A DNA stretch of 7,102 nt from an uncultured Eubacteriales bacterium (GTDB lineage Bacteria > Bacillota > Clostridia > Lachnospirales > Anaerotignaceae), in the NCBI GenBank assembly GCA_902406135.1, contig CABPCX010000096.1, forward strand, positions 1 through 7,102, given 5' to 3'. Shown piece by piece: positions 1 through 6,379 of this stretch (position 1 is the stretch's first letter; every line of letters begins with the position of its first letter). The notes under the pieces are model-generated. The model saw nothing but the letters and a program-made list of their open reading frames with translations. It was not told where the DNA came from and did not search any database. The position numbers and the translations under genes are program-made.

Positions 1-2
1 AT

Positions 3-17
3 ACCTAACAGTTAGGT
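3..17. promoter_or_regulatory. Probable MarR-type operator palindrome
   Basis: ACCTAAC-A-GTTAGGT is a perfect 7-bp inverted repeat around a single central base. It ends 34 bases before the ATG of the MarR-family gene. MarR dimers typically bind 15-20 bp palindromes of this kind near their own promoter, so autoregulation of the regulator-exporter operon is the natural reading. No convincing -10/-35 pair fits between the palindrome and the ribosome binding site, so the promoter probably overlaps or precedes the window start. The symmetry is seen directly; the protein that binds it is inferred. Confidence 0.7.
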
Positions 18-38
18 GTGGAACAATATATCATAAGA

Positions 39-45
39 AAGGAGG
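39..45 (+). promoter_or_regulatory. Strong ribosome binding site that fixes the MarR start at 52
   Basis: AAGGAGG lies six bases before the ATG at 52 and is a near-perfect match to the 16S 3' end. The later in-frame ATG at 162 has no comparable site in front of it. Translation of the regulator therefore almost certainly begins at 52, which exposes the frame break downstream. Confidence 0.85.
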
Positions 46-51
46 ATAAAA

Positions 52-518
52 ATGCCTGCAAAAAAATCCGTCATTCCTGAAATAAAGTGTTTATCAAATC
101 TCATCTTCAGGTATATAACTATGGTCTCCAATGAAAAAAAATAGACCTGACGGGACAGCATATGCATATTTTATGTTATATAGAAAGTGAGCAGGACCAG
201 GGTAGAGACGTTTTCCAGAGAGATATTGAAAGCAGACTCAATATCAGGCCGTCAACGGCCACAGCAATTCTTAAGGTGCTTGAAAAAAACGGATATTTAA
301 AAAGAGAACCCGTTGAAAACGACGCAAGACTAAAACGTCTGGTTCTTACAGAAAAAGCCCACGAAATCAAGGCCCTAACATTTGATATGCTTTCAGGCGT
401 CGAAAGACAGATAATAGATGGCGTATCGCAAGATGAACTTACTATGTTTTTTGATGTTATCGAAAAAATGAAAAACAATCTTATCACAATCAGTGACAAA
501 AACAAATTCGACAATTAA
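52..518 (+). CDS. MarR-family transcriptional regulator, reading frame split at an A8 run
   Basis: This is a winged-helix repressor that probably controls the exporter genes behind it. The start at 52 reads 30 codons (MPAKKSV...VSNEKK) and hits TAG at 142. In the -1 frame the protein continues as IDLTGQHMHILCYIE... to the TAA at 516-518. One extra A in the A8 run at 134-141 would restore a protein of about 155 residues, a normal MarR length. In that restored protein the recognition-helix region is about residues 55-80 (QRDIESRLNIRPSTATAILK) and the wing about 84-100, with the family's D-x-R pattern at D91/R93. The fragment starting at the ATG at 162 would lack the N-terminal dimerisation helix and part of the DNA-binding domain, and that ATG has no ribosome binding site. 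The stop overlaps the ribosome binding site of the first ABC gene. Possible explanations are a homopolymer sequencing error, a real inactivating mutation, or slippage at the A run. The family assignment is sure; the functional status is open. Confidence 0.82.
134..141 (+). other. A8 homopolymer at the MarR frame junction (A AAA AAA slippery heptamer, then TAG)
   Basis: Eight consecutive A residues lie exactly where the N-terminal frame (phase of 52) must pass to the downstream MarR frame. In the initiating frame they read G-AA AAA AAA followed by TAG at 142. Positions 135-141 therefore form an A-AAA-AAA heptamer, and a -1 slip re-enters the MarR frame at ATA-GAC-CTG. A-tracts of this length are known sites of transcriptional slippage, ribosomal -1 frameshifting and phase variation, and also of sequencing indels. 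I see no Shine-Dalgarno-like stimulator upstream and no stable hairpin just downstream, so a dnaX-style programmed site is not supported. Confidence 0.6.
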
Positions 519-532
519 GGAGGTAAAGCAAA

Positions 533-2266
533 ATGGGTATGATCAAACAGTTATCCGGATGTATCAGACAGTATAAAAAAGATACCATACTCACGCCGCT
601 TTTTGTTATCGGAGAAGTTGCTCTTGAAGTTATTATCCCTCTTATTATGGCAAACCTTATCGACTACGGTATTAATGCCGGAGATATGAACTATATAATA
701 AAAACAGGTATTATACTTATTATTTTATGTATGGCTTCATTATTTTTCGGAGCAATGAGCGGAAAATACGCCGCATCCGCAGCAGCAGGATTTTCTGCTA
801 ATCTCAGACATGATATGTACTATAAAGTACAGGAATACTCTTTTAAAAATATAGATAAATTTTCAACGGCTTCAATCGTAACAAGGCTTACAACCGATAT
901 TACAAATATTCAGCTTGCCTTTATGATGATAATTCGTATAGCCATCAGAAGCCCTATTATGCTTGTATGTGCATTCTTTGCAGTTTTAAGCATAAACAAA
1001 AAGATAGCACTTATATACCTTTGTGTTATCCCTGTACTTGGAATCGGACTGTATCTCATTATGAGCCACGCCCATCCCATATTCAAACGTGTATTTAAAA
1101 AGTACGATAAACTCAATGCTATCGTTCAGGAAAACCTCAGAGGCATAAGAGTTGTAAAATCATTTGTACGTGAAGACCACGAAATAGAAAAATTTGAGGA
1201 ATCTTCAAAAGATATTTATATGGACTTCACTAAGGTTGAAAAGCTTCTTGCTTTCAATATGCCTCTTATGCAGCTTTGCGTATATTCTTGTATACTTCTT
1301 TCATTATGGCTTGGAGCAAAATTCATTGTCGGCGGCGTAATGCTCACAGGTAACCTTGTCAGCATAATGACTTATACAATGCAGATGCTTATGAGTCTTA
1401 TGATACTTTCAATGGTATTCGTTATGGTGGCTATGTCAAAAACAGGCTGCGAGCGTGCCTGCGAAATCTTAAATGAAGTACCCGACATAAAGGATAACGA
1501 AAATCCTATATATGAAGTTAAAGACGGTTCCGTATCATTTAAGAACGTAGACTTCAGCTATACTGACAACGAAGAAAAACTCAGTCTTAAAAATGTCAAT
1601 CTTGAATTTAAGTCAGGTGAGACTATCGGTATAATCGGCGGAACAGGTTCTTCAAAGAGTACATTTGTTCAGCTTATACCAAGACTTTATGATGTAATAA
1701 GCGGTTCTGTCGAAGTCGGCGGAATAGACGTAAGAAACTATGATATCGAAACCCTCAGAAATGCCGTTGCCGTAGTTTTACAGAAAAACGTGCTTTTCTC
1801 AGGAACTATAAAAGAAAACCTCAGATGGGGTGACGAAAACGCTACTGACGAAGAACTTGTAAGAGTATGCCGACTTGCCTGCGCAGATGAGTTCATCGAA
1901 CAGTTCCCTGACAAATACGATACATATATCGAACAGGGAGGTACTAACGTATCAGGCGGTCAGAAACAGAGACTTTGTATCGCAAGAGCTCTTCTTAAAA
2001 AGCCTAAAATCCTTATCCTCGACGACTCAACAAGTGCTGTCGATACCGCAACGGATGCAAAGATAAGAAAGGCTTTCGCAGAGGAAATCCCCGATACTAC
2101 AAAATTTATAATCGCACAGCGTATATCATCAGTTCAGGATGCAGATAAGATTATCGTCCTTAACAACGGTGAAATCAACGCTGTAGGTACTCACGAAGAA
2201 CTTCTTAAATCTAACCCTATCTATCGTGAAGTATATGAATCACAGACAAAAGGAGGCGAGGAATAA
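533..2266 (+). CDS. ABC exporter half-transporter with degenerate nucleotide site (BmrC/TM287-like)
   Basis: This is a membrane subunit of a heterodimeric type-I ABC exporter, probably for drugs or other amphiphilic compounds. The 577 residues hold six hydrophobic helices (about 18-42, 55-76, 128-152, 157-178, 240-263, 275-300) and then an ATPase domain from about 333. Walker A is GGTGSSKST (369-377), with Ser in place of the usual Gly before Lys. The Q-loop Gln is 417 and the signature is VSGGQ (473-477). Walker B reads LILDD, with Asp498 where the catalytic Glu should be, and the switch residue is Gln529 (IIAQR) in place of His. This is the known pattern of the non-catalytic partner in BmrCD, LmrCD and TM287/288 pairs. 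AAGGAGGT at 517-524 overlaps the MarR stop and supports the ATG at 533, 14 bases after the regulator. The export function is well supported; the substrate cannot be read from sequence. Confidence 0.95.
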   Translation: MGMIKQLSGCIRQYKKDTILTPLFVIGEVALEVIIPLIMANLIDYGINAGDMNYIIKTGIILIILCMASLFFGAMSGKYAASAAAGFSANLRHDMYYKVQEYSFKNIDKFSTASIVTRLTTDITNIQLAFMMIIRIAIRSPIMLVCAFFAVLSINKKIALIYLCVIPVLGIGLYLIMSHAHPIFKRVFKKYDKLNAIVQENLRGIRVVKSFVREDHEIEKFEESSKDIYMDFTKVEKLLAFNMPLMQLCVYSCILLSLWLGAKFIVGGVMLTGNLVSIMTYTMQMLMSLMILSMVFVMVAMSKTGCERACEILNEVPDIKDNENPIYEVKDGSVSFKNVDFSYTDNEEKLSLKNVNLEFKSGETIGIIGGTGSSKSTFVQLIPRLYDVISGSVEVGGIDVRNYDIETLRNAVAVVLQKNVLFSGTIKENLRWGDENATDEELVRVCRLACADEFIEQFPDKYDTYIEQGGTNVSGGQKQRLCIARALLKKPKILILDDSTSAVDTATDAKIRKAFAEEIPDTTKFIIAQRISSVQDADKIIVLNNGEINAVGTHEELLKSNPIYREVYESQTKGGEE

Positions 2267-4188
2267 TGGCACAGGAATCAGTAAGACCAATTTCAGGCCC
2301 CGGCCACAGAGGACCCAGAGGACCACGTCCCAAAGTTGACAATGCCGGAAAAACTATCCGCCGTTTAATGTCATATGTAGGTAAATATAAAACTCAGTTT
2401 ACAGTCGTAATTATCTGTATTATTCTGAGTGCCTTTGCCAATGTAAGAGGCTCACTCTTTATTCAGACAGTTATCGATGACTACATTGTTCCTATGCTTT
2501 CAAGCGGAAACAATGACTTCTCACCCCTGCTTTCAGCAGTAATACGTATGGGAATAATATATGCAGTAGGTATCACATCCTCACTGTTATATAACAGAAT
2601 AATGGTAGGAATATCTCAGGGCGTCCTTAAGAGAATAAGGGACGATATGTTCTCAAAGATGCAGAAACTTCCTCTGAAGTATTTCGATACACATACTCAC
2701 GGAGATGTAATGAGCCACTATACAAACGATACTGATACGCTTCGTCAGATGCTTTCTCAGTCACTGCCTATGTTCATATCATCTTCCATAACTATTGTAA
2801 CTGTAGCAATCGCTATGTTACAATTAAGTATATGGCTTTCACTCTTTGTTGTGGTATTTATGTTCCTTATGCTTAACGTAACAAAGAAGATTGCCAGCAA
2901 CTCATCAAAATACTTTATAAAACAGCAGCAGTCCCTCGGTGACCTCAACGGTTACATCGAAGAAATGATAAACGGACAGAAAGTAATCAAAGTTTTCTGC
3001 CACGAGGAAAAGGCTGAAGAAGGTTTTGATAAAAAGAATGAAGAGCTTCGTATGAATGCGACAAATGCCAACAAATTCGCCAACATACTTATGCCCGTAA
3101 TGATGAACTTAGGAAACCTTGAATATGTATGTATAGCCATAATCGGCGGATTCCTTGCCCTCAACGGTATAGGCGGACTTACACTTGGTGCCATAGCATC
3201 ATTCCTTTCACTTTCAAAGAGCCTTACAAACCCCATAAGCCAGGTTTCTCAGCAGCTCAACTCAGTAGTTATGGCCCTTGCCGGTGCTGAACGTATTTTT
3301 GAACTTATGGACGTTGAACCTGAAGTTGACGACGGAAAAGTAACTCTCGTTAATGCCGAAAGAAAAGAAGACGGTACTGTTACAGAATCATCTAAGAGAA
3401 CAGGTATCTGGGCTTGGAAGGTTCCCACAGAAAACGGCTTTGACTATGTTGAGCTTAAGGGTGATGTACGTTTCCACGATGTAGACTTCGGATATGAAGA
3501 AGGAAAGACAGTTCTTCATCATATATCACTGTTTGCAAAACCCGGCCAGAAGATTGCTTTCGTAGGTGCTACAGGTGCCGGAAAGACAACTATAACGAAC
3601 CTTATCAACCGTTTCTACGATATTCAGGAAGGTTCAATAACTTATGACGGAATAGATGTTAAAAACATCAAGAAGGATGACCTTAGACATTCACTTGGTA
3701 TAGTTCTTCAGGATGTCAACCTCTTCACAGGAACAATTATGGACAACATAAGATACGGCAGACTTGACGCCACAGACGAAGAAGTTATCGCAGCCGCTAA
3801 ACTTGCAAATGCCCATGACTTCATTATGATGCTTCCCGACGGATATAACACAATGCTTACGGGAGACGGAGGAAGTCTTTCACAGGGTCAGAGACAGCTT
3901 ATATCAATTGCCAGAGCTGCCGTTGCAGACCCTCCTGTAATGATTCTGGACGAGGCAACATCTTCAATCGATACAAGAACAGAGTCAATAGTTCAGAAAG
4001 GTATGGACTCACTTATGGAGGGAAGAACAGTATTTGTTATTGCTCATAGACTTTCAACCGTAAGAAACTCCAAAGCCATCATGGTACTTGAGCATGGAAA
4101 CATCATCGAAAGAGGAAGCCATGAAGAACTTATTGAACAGCAGGGTAAATATTATCAGCTTTATACAGGCGCATTTGAGCTTGAATAA
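2266..4188 (+). CDS. ABC exporter half-transporter with catalytic nucleotide site (BmrD/TM288-like)
   Basis: This is the partner subunit of the upstream exporter gene. The start overlaps the previous stop as TAATG, with AGGAGG at 2251-2256, so the two are translationally coupled and likely made one to one. The 640 residues begin with a Gly/Pro/Arg-rich cytoplasmic extension (about 10-23). Six hydrophobic helices follow (about 43-68, 90-112, 166-188, 190-207, 275-300, 305-325). An insert at about 357-396 rich in charged and aromatic residues (TGIWAWKVP) precedes the ATPase domain. Walker A is GATGAGKTT (434-442), the Q-loop Gln is 482, Walker B is MILDE with catalytic Glu563, and the switch His is 594. 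The signature is LSQGQ (538-542) instead of LSGGQ. Its Walker motifs should form the hydrolytic site against the partner's VSGGQ, and its LSQGQ should face the degenerate site. Multidrug export is inferred from family and from the MarR neighbour. Confidence 0.95.
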   Translation: MAQESVRPISGPGHRGPRGPRPKVDNAGKTIRRLMSYVGKYKTQFTVVIICIILSAFANVRGSLFIQTVIDDYIVPMLSSGNNDFSPLLSAVIRMGIIYAVGITSSLLYNRIMVGISQGVLKRIRDDMFSKMQKLPLKYFDTHTHGDVMSHYTNDTDTLRQMLSQSLPMFISSSITIVTVAIAMLQLSIWLSLFVVVFMFLMLNVTKKIASNSSKYFIKQQQSLGDLNGYIEEMINGQKVIKVFCHEEKAEEGFDKKNEELRMNATNANKFANILMPVMMNLGNLEYVCIAIIGGFLALNGIGGLTLGAIASFLSLSKSLTNPISQVSQQLNSVVMALAGAERIFELMDVEPEVDDGKVTLVNAERKEDGTVTESSKRTGIWAWKVPTENGFDYVELKGDVRFHDVDFGYEEGKTVLHHISLFAKPGQKIAFVGATGAGKTTITNLINRFYDIQEGSITYDGIDVKNIKKDDLRHSLGIVLQDVNLFTGTIMDNIRYGRLDATDEEVIAAAKLANAHDFIMMLPDGYNTMLTGDGGSLSQGQRQLISIARAAVADPPVMILDEATSSIDTRTESIVQKGMDSLMEGRTVFVIAHRLSTVRNSKAIMVLEHGNIIERGSHEELIEQQGKYYQLYTGAFELE

Positions 4189-4239
4189 TTCAGTACAGTT
4201 CCTCCCCGGGGCCGCTGGTCTTTCAAAAGGAGATATTAA

Positions 4240-4653
4240 ATGAGAGAAAAATTCGCAAGATTTATGATGGGACGCTACGGCCAGGACGAACTTAACCGTG
4301 TGCTCTCCATAACAGGTTTGGTAGTTTTGGTCATATCGATAGTGGTACTCAGGTTTGTTCCGATACTCAGCAATGTTCTCTGGATAATTGCCATAGCATT
4401 GATAGTAATCTGTTACTACAGAATGTTTTCAAGGGACATAGCCAGACGTTCTGCTGAAAATCAAAAGTTTTTAAACTTCAGATACAGCCTTGCTGTAAAA
4501 AAACAGCGCAAAGCTGAAATGGCCGCTCAGAGTAAGGACTTTAAGTTTTTCAAATGTCCTAAATGCGGCGTTTACAACAGGATTCCCAAGGGAAAAGGCA
4601 AAATAGAAATAACCTGCCCTAAATGCGGAGAAAAATTTATAAGAAAGAGCTGA
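4240..4653 (+). CDS. Small two-helix membrane protein with C-terminal zinc ribbon
   Basis: The function is unknown. The 137-residue protein has an amphipathic, basic N-terminus, two closely spaced hydrophobic helices (about 22-40 and 44-60), a basic linker (about 61-103) and a C-terminal zinc ribbon. The ribbon consists of two CPKCG knuckles, Cys106/Cys109 and Cys126/Cys129, separated by 16 residues. The two helices would form a hairpin with both termini on the same side, most likely cytoplasmic given the many Lys/Arg residues, leaving the ribbon free to bind a protein or nucleic acid partner. AAAGGAG at 4226-4232 supports the ATG. It follows the exporter gene after 51 bases with no visible terminator, so read-through is possible. 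It sits four bases before the DUF5685 gene, so these two are probably one transcript. The topology and metal site are inferred from motifs. Confidence 0.85.
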   Translation: MREKFARFMMGRYGQDELNRVLSITGLVVLVISIVVLRFVPILSNVLWIIAIALIVICYYRMFSRDIARRSAENQKFLNFRYSLAVKKQRKAEMAAQSKDFKFFKCPKCGVYNRIPKGKGKIEITCPKCGEKFIRKS

Positions 4654-4657
4654 TTTG

Positions 4658-5476
4658 ATGTTCGGGTATGTTACAGCTAATGTAAAGACTTTAGAAAATG
4701 AGGATCTTAAAATATATAAAGGGCTTTACTGCGGGCTGTGCCGGACACTTAAGGAGAGGCACGGCAGTATAAGCCGTGCCTCTCTTACTTATGATATGAC
4801 TTTTCTCATCCTGGTTTTATCATCATTATATGATACCGATGATACAACTGGCGAGGAACGATGCTTTGTACATCCTAAAAGCAGGCACACATATATAGTA
4901 AATGAAATTTCAGACTATGCGGCAGATATGAATGTGGCTTTATTCTATAATAAGCTGCTTGATGACTGGAATGACGACAAAAGCCTTAAGGCCCGTGCCG
5001 CCGCTGCCCTCTACAGCAAAAATTATAATGATATAAAGAAAAAATATCCCAGACAGTGCCAGGTTATGGAAAGCTGTCTAAGGGAGCTTGCTGATGTGGA
5101 ATCAAAGGGAATACTAAATGTCGATATACCTGCCAACATATTCGGAAGGCTTCTGGCTGAAATTTTTATATTCCGTGAAGACCAGTATTCGGATGTGCTG
5201 AGAAAAGCCGCAGCAGGCTTAGGAAGGTTTATATACGTTATGGATGCCTGGGACGACTTAAAGGACGACATAAAGAAGGAGAGGTATAATCCCCTCACCT
5301 CACTGCCTCCCGAAAATGTTGAGCCCATTCTTATTATGCTTATGGCTGACTGCTCGGAAGCATTCTTTTCCCTGCCCATTTCAAAGAATGTGAACATAAT
5401 AAAAAATATTCTTTATTCAGGGGTATGGATTCGCTACGCAGCAAAGAAAAATGCCAAATCTGAGCAAAACGGCTAA
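4658..5476 (+). CDS. DUF5685-type protein of unknown function
   Basis: I recognise this as the Clostridia family that begins MFGYV and has a YCGLC motif (DUF5685); no function is established that I know of. The in-frame TTG at 4655 would add one residue, but family members start MFGY, so I prefer the ATG at 4658 (272 residues). It looks soluble and largely helical. Visible motifs are C25-x-x-C28, a later C69-x-x-H72 that could complete a metal site, and two Asp clusters: DDWNDD (102-107) and DAWDDLKDD (196-204), the latter followed by K-x-E-R-Y-N-P. Two Asp-rich helical motifs about 95 residues apart are reminiscent of isoprenoid-synthase folds, which is a weak structural hint and not an assignment. 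No strong ribosome binding site is seen, so translation is probably coupled to the zinc-ribbon gene whose stop lies four bases upstream. A 12-bp hairpin lies inside the gene at codons 32-44. Confidence 0.85.
   Translation: MFGYVTANVKTLENEDLKIYKGLYCGLCRTLKERHGSISRASLTYDMTFLILVLSSLYDTDDTTGEERCFVHPKSRHTYIVNEISDYAADMNVALFYNKLLDDWNDDKSLKARAAAALYSKNYNDIKKKYPRQCQVMESCLRELADVESKGILNVDIPANIFGRLLAEIFIFREDQYSDVLRKAAAGLGRFIYVMDAWDDLKDDIKKERYNPLTSLPPENVEPILIMLMADCSEAFFSLPISKNVNIIKNILYSGVWIRYAAKKNAKSEQNG
4752..4786 (+). repeat. Strong intragenic inverted repeat (12-bp perfect stem, 8 of the loop/flank bases unpaired)
   Basis: GAGAGGCACGGC at 4754-4765 is the exact reverse complement of GCCGTGCCTCTC at 4773-4784, with a 7-base loop (AGTATAA). 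In RNA a G-U pair (4753/4785) and an A-U pair (4752/4786) would lengthen the stem to 14. Nine of the twelve core pairs are G-C, in a region otherwise A/T-rich. It lies inside the DUF5685 coding sequence, about 100 bases after its start. No clean T-run follows (TTACTTATG), so it does not look like a standard terminator. The symmetry is certain; a role is not. Confidence 0.75.
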
Positions 5477-5514
5477 AAATTGATTAAGTCTTTATTAACA
5501 TACTTGACTTTAGC

Positions 5515-5543
5515 TTTTCAAATGGCATAGGTTTATGTATAAT
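5515..5543 (+). promoter_or_regulatory. Probable sigma-A promoter for the J-domain gene
   Basis: A consensus -10 TATAAT at 5538-5543 has TTTTCA at 5515-5520 as a 4/6 match -35 at 17-bp spacing. Transcription would begin near 5550, giving a leader of about 47 bases before the ATG at 5597. The 120-base gap between genes is strongly A/T-rich. I see no terminator for the preceding gene here, so read-through may add to this promoter. Confidence 0.6.
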
Positions 5544-5596
5544 AATTTTGTTACTTTAAAAATCCGACAGCCTTAATTTTAGAGAGGAATTTTCAA

Positions 5597-6283
5597 ATGA
5601 CATCAGATCCATATAAGGTGCTGGGAGTGTCTCCCAATGCCTCAGATGACGAAATACAAAAAGCATACAGAAGACTTGTCAAAAAGTATCATCCCGACGT
5701 AAATCCCGGTGACGAAAATGCCGAGAAAAAAATGCGTGAGATAAATGCGGCCTATGACCAGATAAGAAATATCCGCGAAGGAAAAGCATCCTACGGCGGA
5801 CAAAACGGCAATCCTTATGGAAATCCCTACGGAAACGCAGGAAACGGTGGCGGTGGATATTACGGAGGATTTTCGTGGGAAGATATATTCGGAAGCGGAT
5901 TCGGCGGATATTCACAGCAGCAGGAAGCTACAACAGAGCTTACAGCCGCAAGGAATTATATAAATGCCGGCCACTACAGAGAGGCTTTGAATGTTCTTAA
6001 TTCCGTAGACAGTTCCCAGAGAAACGCAAGATGGTATTATTTCCATGCCCTTGCAAACTACGGCATCGGAAACAGAATAGAAGCCATGAGCGATGCAGAA
6101 CAGGCTGTGCGAATGGAACCAGATAATTTTGAATATAAACAGCTTCTCAGCCGTATGAAAAACGGCGGAGCAACATACCAGCAGTATGGAGGAGGTTCTC
6201 CTATCGTATGCGGCACAAGCAATATATGTCTTGATTTGTGTATTGCCAATATGCTCTGCGGTATGTGCTGCAGACCCTGTTAA
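5597..6283 (+). CDS. J-domain (DnaJ-like) protein with TPR-like region and Cys-rich tail
   Basis: This is probably a specialised class III J-protein that recruits and stimulates DnaK for particular clients. The 228 residues comprise a J domain (about 4-66) with the essential HPD at 32-34. A Gly/Asn/Tyr-rich linker follows (about 67-108), including the tandem NPYG repeat and a [10 protein letters not shown] motif like the G/F-region DIF motif of DnaJ. A TPR-like helical region (about 112-186) comes next, and the tail has seven cysteines in the last 24 residues (205, 211, 215, 221, 224, 225, 228). The canonical DnaJ zinc fingers (CxxCxGxG) and C-terminal client domains are absent, so it is not the housekeeping DnaJ, and neither dnaK nor grpE is nearby. 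AGAGAGGA at 5581-5588 supports the ATG. The gene has its own promoter and ends at the terminator at 6288. The J domain is certain; the tail could bind metal or be lipid-modified, but I cannot tell which. Confidence 0.92.
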   Translation: MTSDPYKVLGVSPNASDDEIQKAYRRLVKKYHPDVNPGDENAEKKMREINAAYDQIRNIREGKASYGGQNGNPYGNPYGNAGNGGGGYYGGFSWEDIFGSGFGGYSQQQEATTELTAARNYINAGHYREALNVLNSVDSSQRNARWYYFHALANYGIGNRIEAMSDAEQAVRMEPDNFEYKQLLSRMKNGGATYQQYGGGSPIVCGTSNICLDLCIANMLCGMCCRPC

Positions 6284-6287
6284 AATC

Positions 6288-6309
6288 AGCCCCGTGTGGG
6301 GCTTTTTTT
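6288..6309 (+). terminator. Rho-independent terminator after the J-domain gene
   Basis: AGCCCC (6288-6293), loop GTGT and GGGGCT (6298-6303) form a perfect 6-bp stem, followed directly by a T-run to 6309. It starts five bases after the stop codon. This is a textbook intrinsic terminator and separates the J-domain gene from the nadE unit. Confidence 0.92.
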
Positions 6310-6316
6310 ATGCCGT

Positions 6317-6344
6317 TTGACATTTAAAAAATAAGTGTCATAAT
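6317..6344 (+). promoter_or_regulatory. Upstream sigma-A promoter of nadE (P1)
   Basis: A consensus -35 TTGACA at 6317-6322 and a -10 CATAAT (5/6) at 6339-6344 are spaced by 16 bp. It begins just after the terminator. Transcription from near 6351 would give a leader of about 90 bases before nadE. Confidence 0.6.
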
Positions 6345-6379
6345 TAAATAGTCTTTCTCAAACCATTTTATCTTTGACC

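Noticed and set aside
27..37. TATCAT/TATATC as a -10 for the MarR operon
   Set aside because: Transcription would start at or inside the ribosome binding site and no -35 matches at the right distance.
158..169. GCATATGC/ATATGCATAT palindrome downstream of the MarR frame break as a frameshift-stimulating hairpin
   Set aside because: It is a short self-complementary A/T-rich word with no loop, so it cannot form a stable stimulatory stem.
176..514. Minus-strand open frame opposite MarR, and similar minus-strand frames at 910-1116, 2757-2948, 2952-3236, 5023-5397, 5679-5915 and 6058-6249
   Set aside because: Each lies opposite a well-supported gene, has no recognisable domain or ribosome binding site, and has the composition expected of antisense shadow.
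162..518. MarR protein starting at the ATG at 162 (118 residues)
   Set aside because: No ribosome binding site precedes it and it would begin inside the MarR fold, losing the N-terminal dimerisation helix. The ATG at 52 has AAGGAGG and encodes the missing N-terminus in another frame.
1875..2066. Plus-strand 63-codon open frame inside the first ABC gene
   Set aside because: It is out of frame within the conserved signature and Walker B region of the ABC gene, with no domain of its own.
5484..5513. AAGTC...GACTT inverted repeat as a terminator of the DUF5685 gene
   Set aside because: Only five A/T-rich pairs with a long loop and no T-run; too weak to call.
5504..5543. TTGACT (5504-5509) as the -35 of the TATAAT at 5538
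   Set aside because: The spacer would be 28 bp, far too long for sigma-A; TTTTCA at 5515-5520 gives a 17-bp spacer.
5803..5836. NPYG tandem repeat in the J-domain gene as a DNA repeat element
   Set aside because: Just two codon-level repeats in a low-complexity Gly-rich linker, as usual for the G/F-like region of J proteins.
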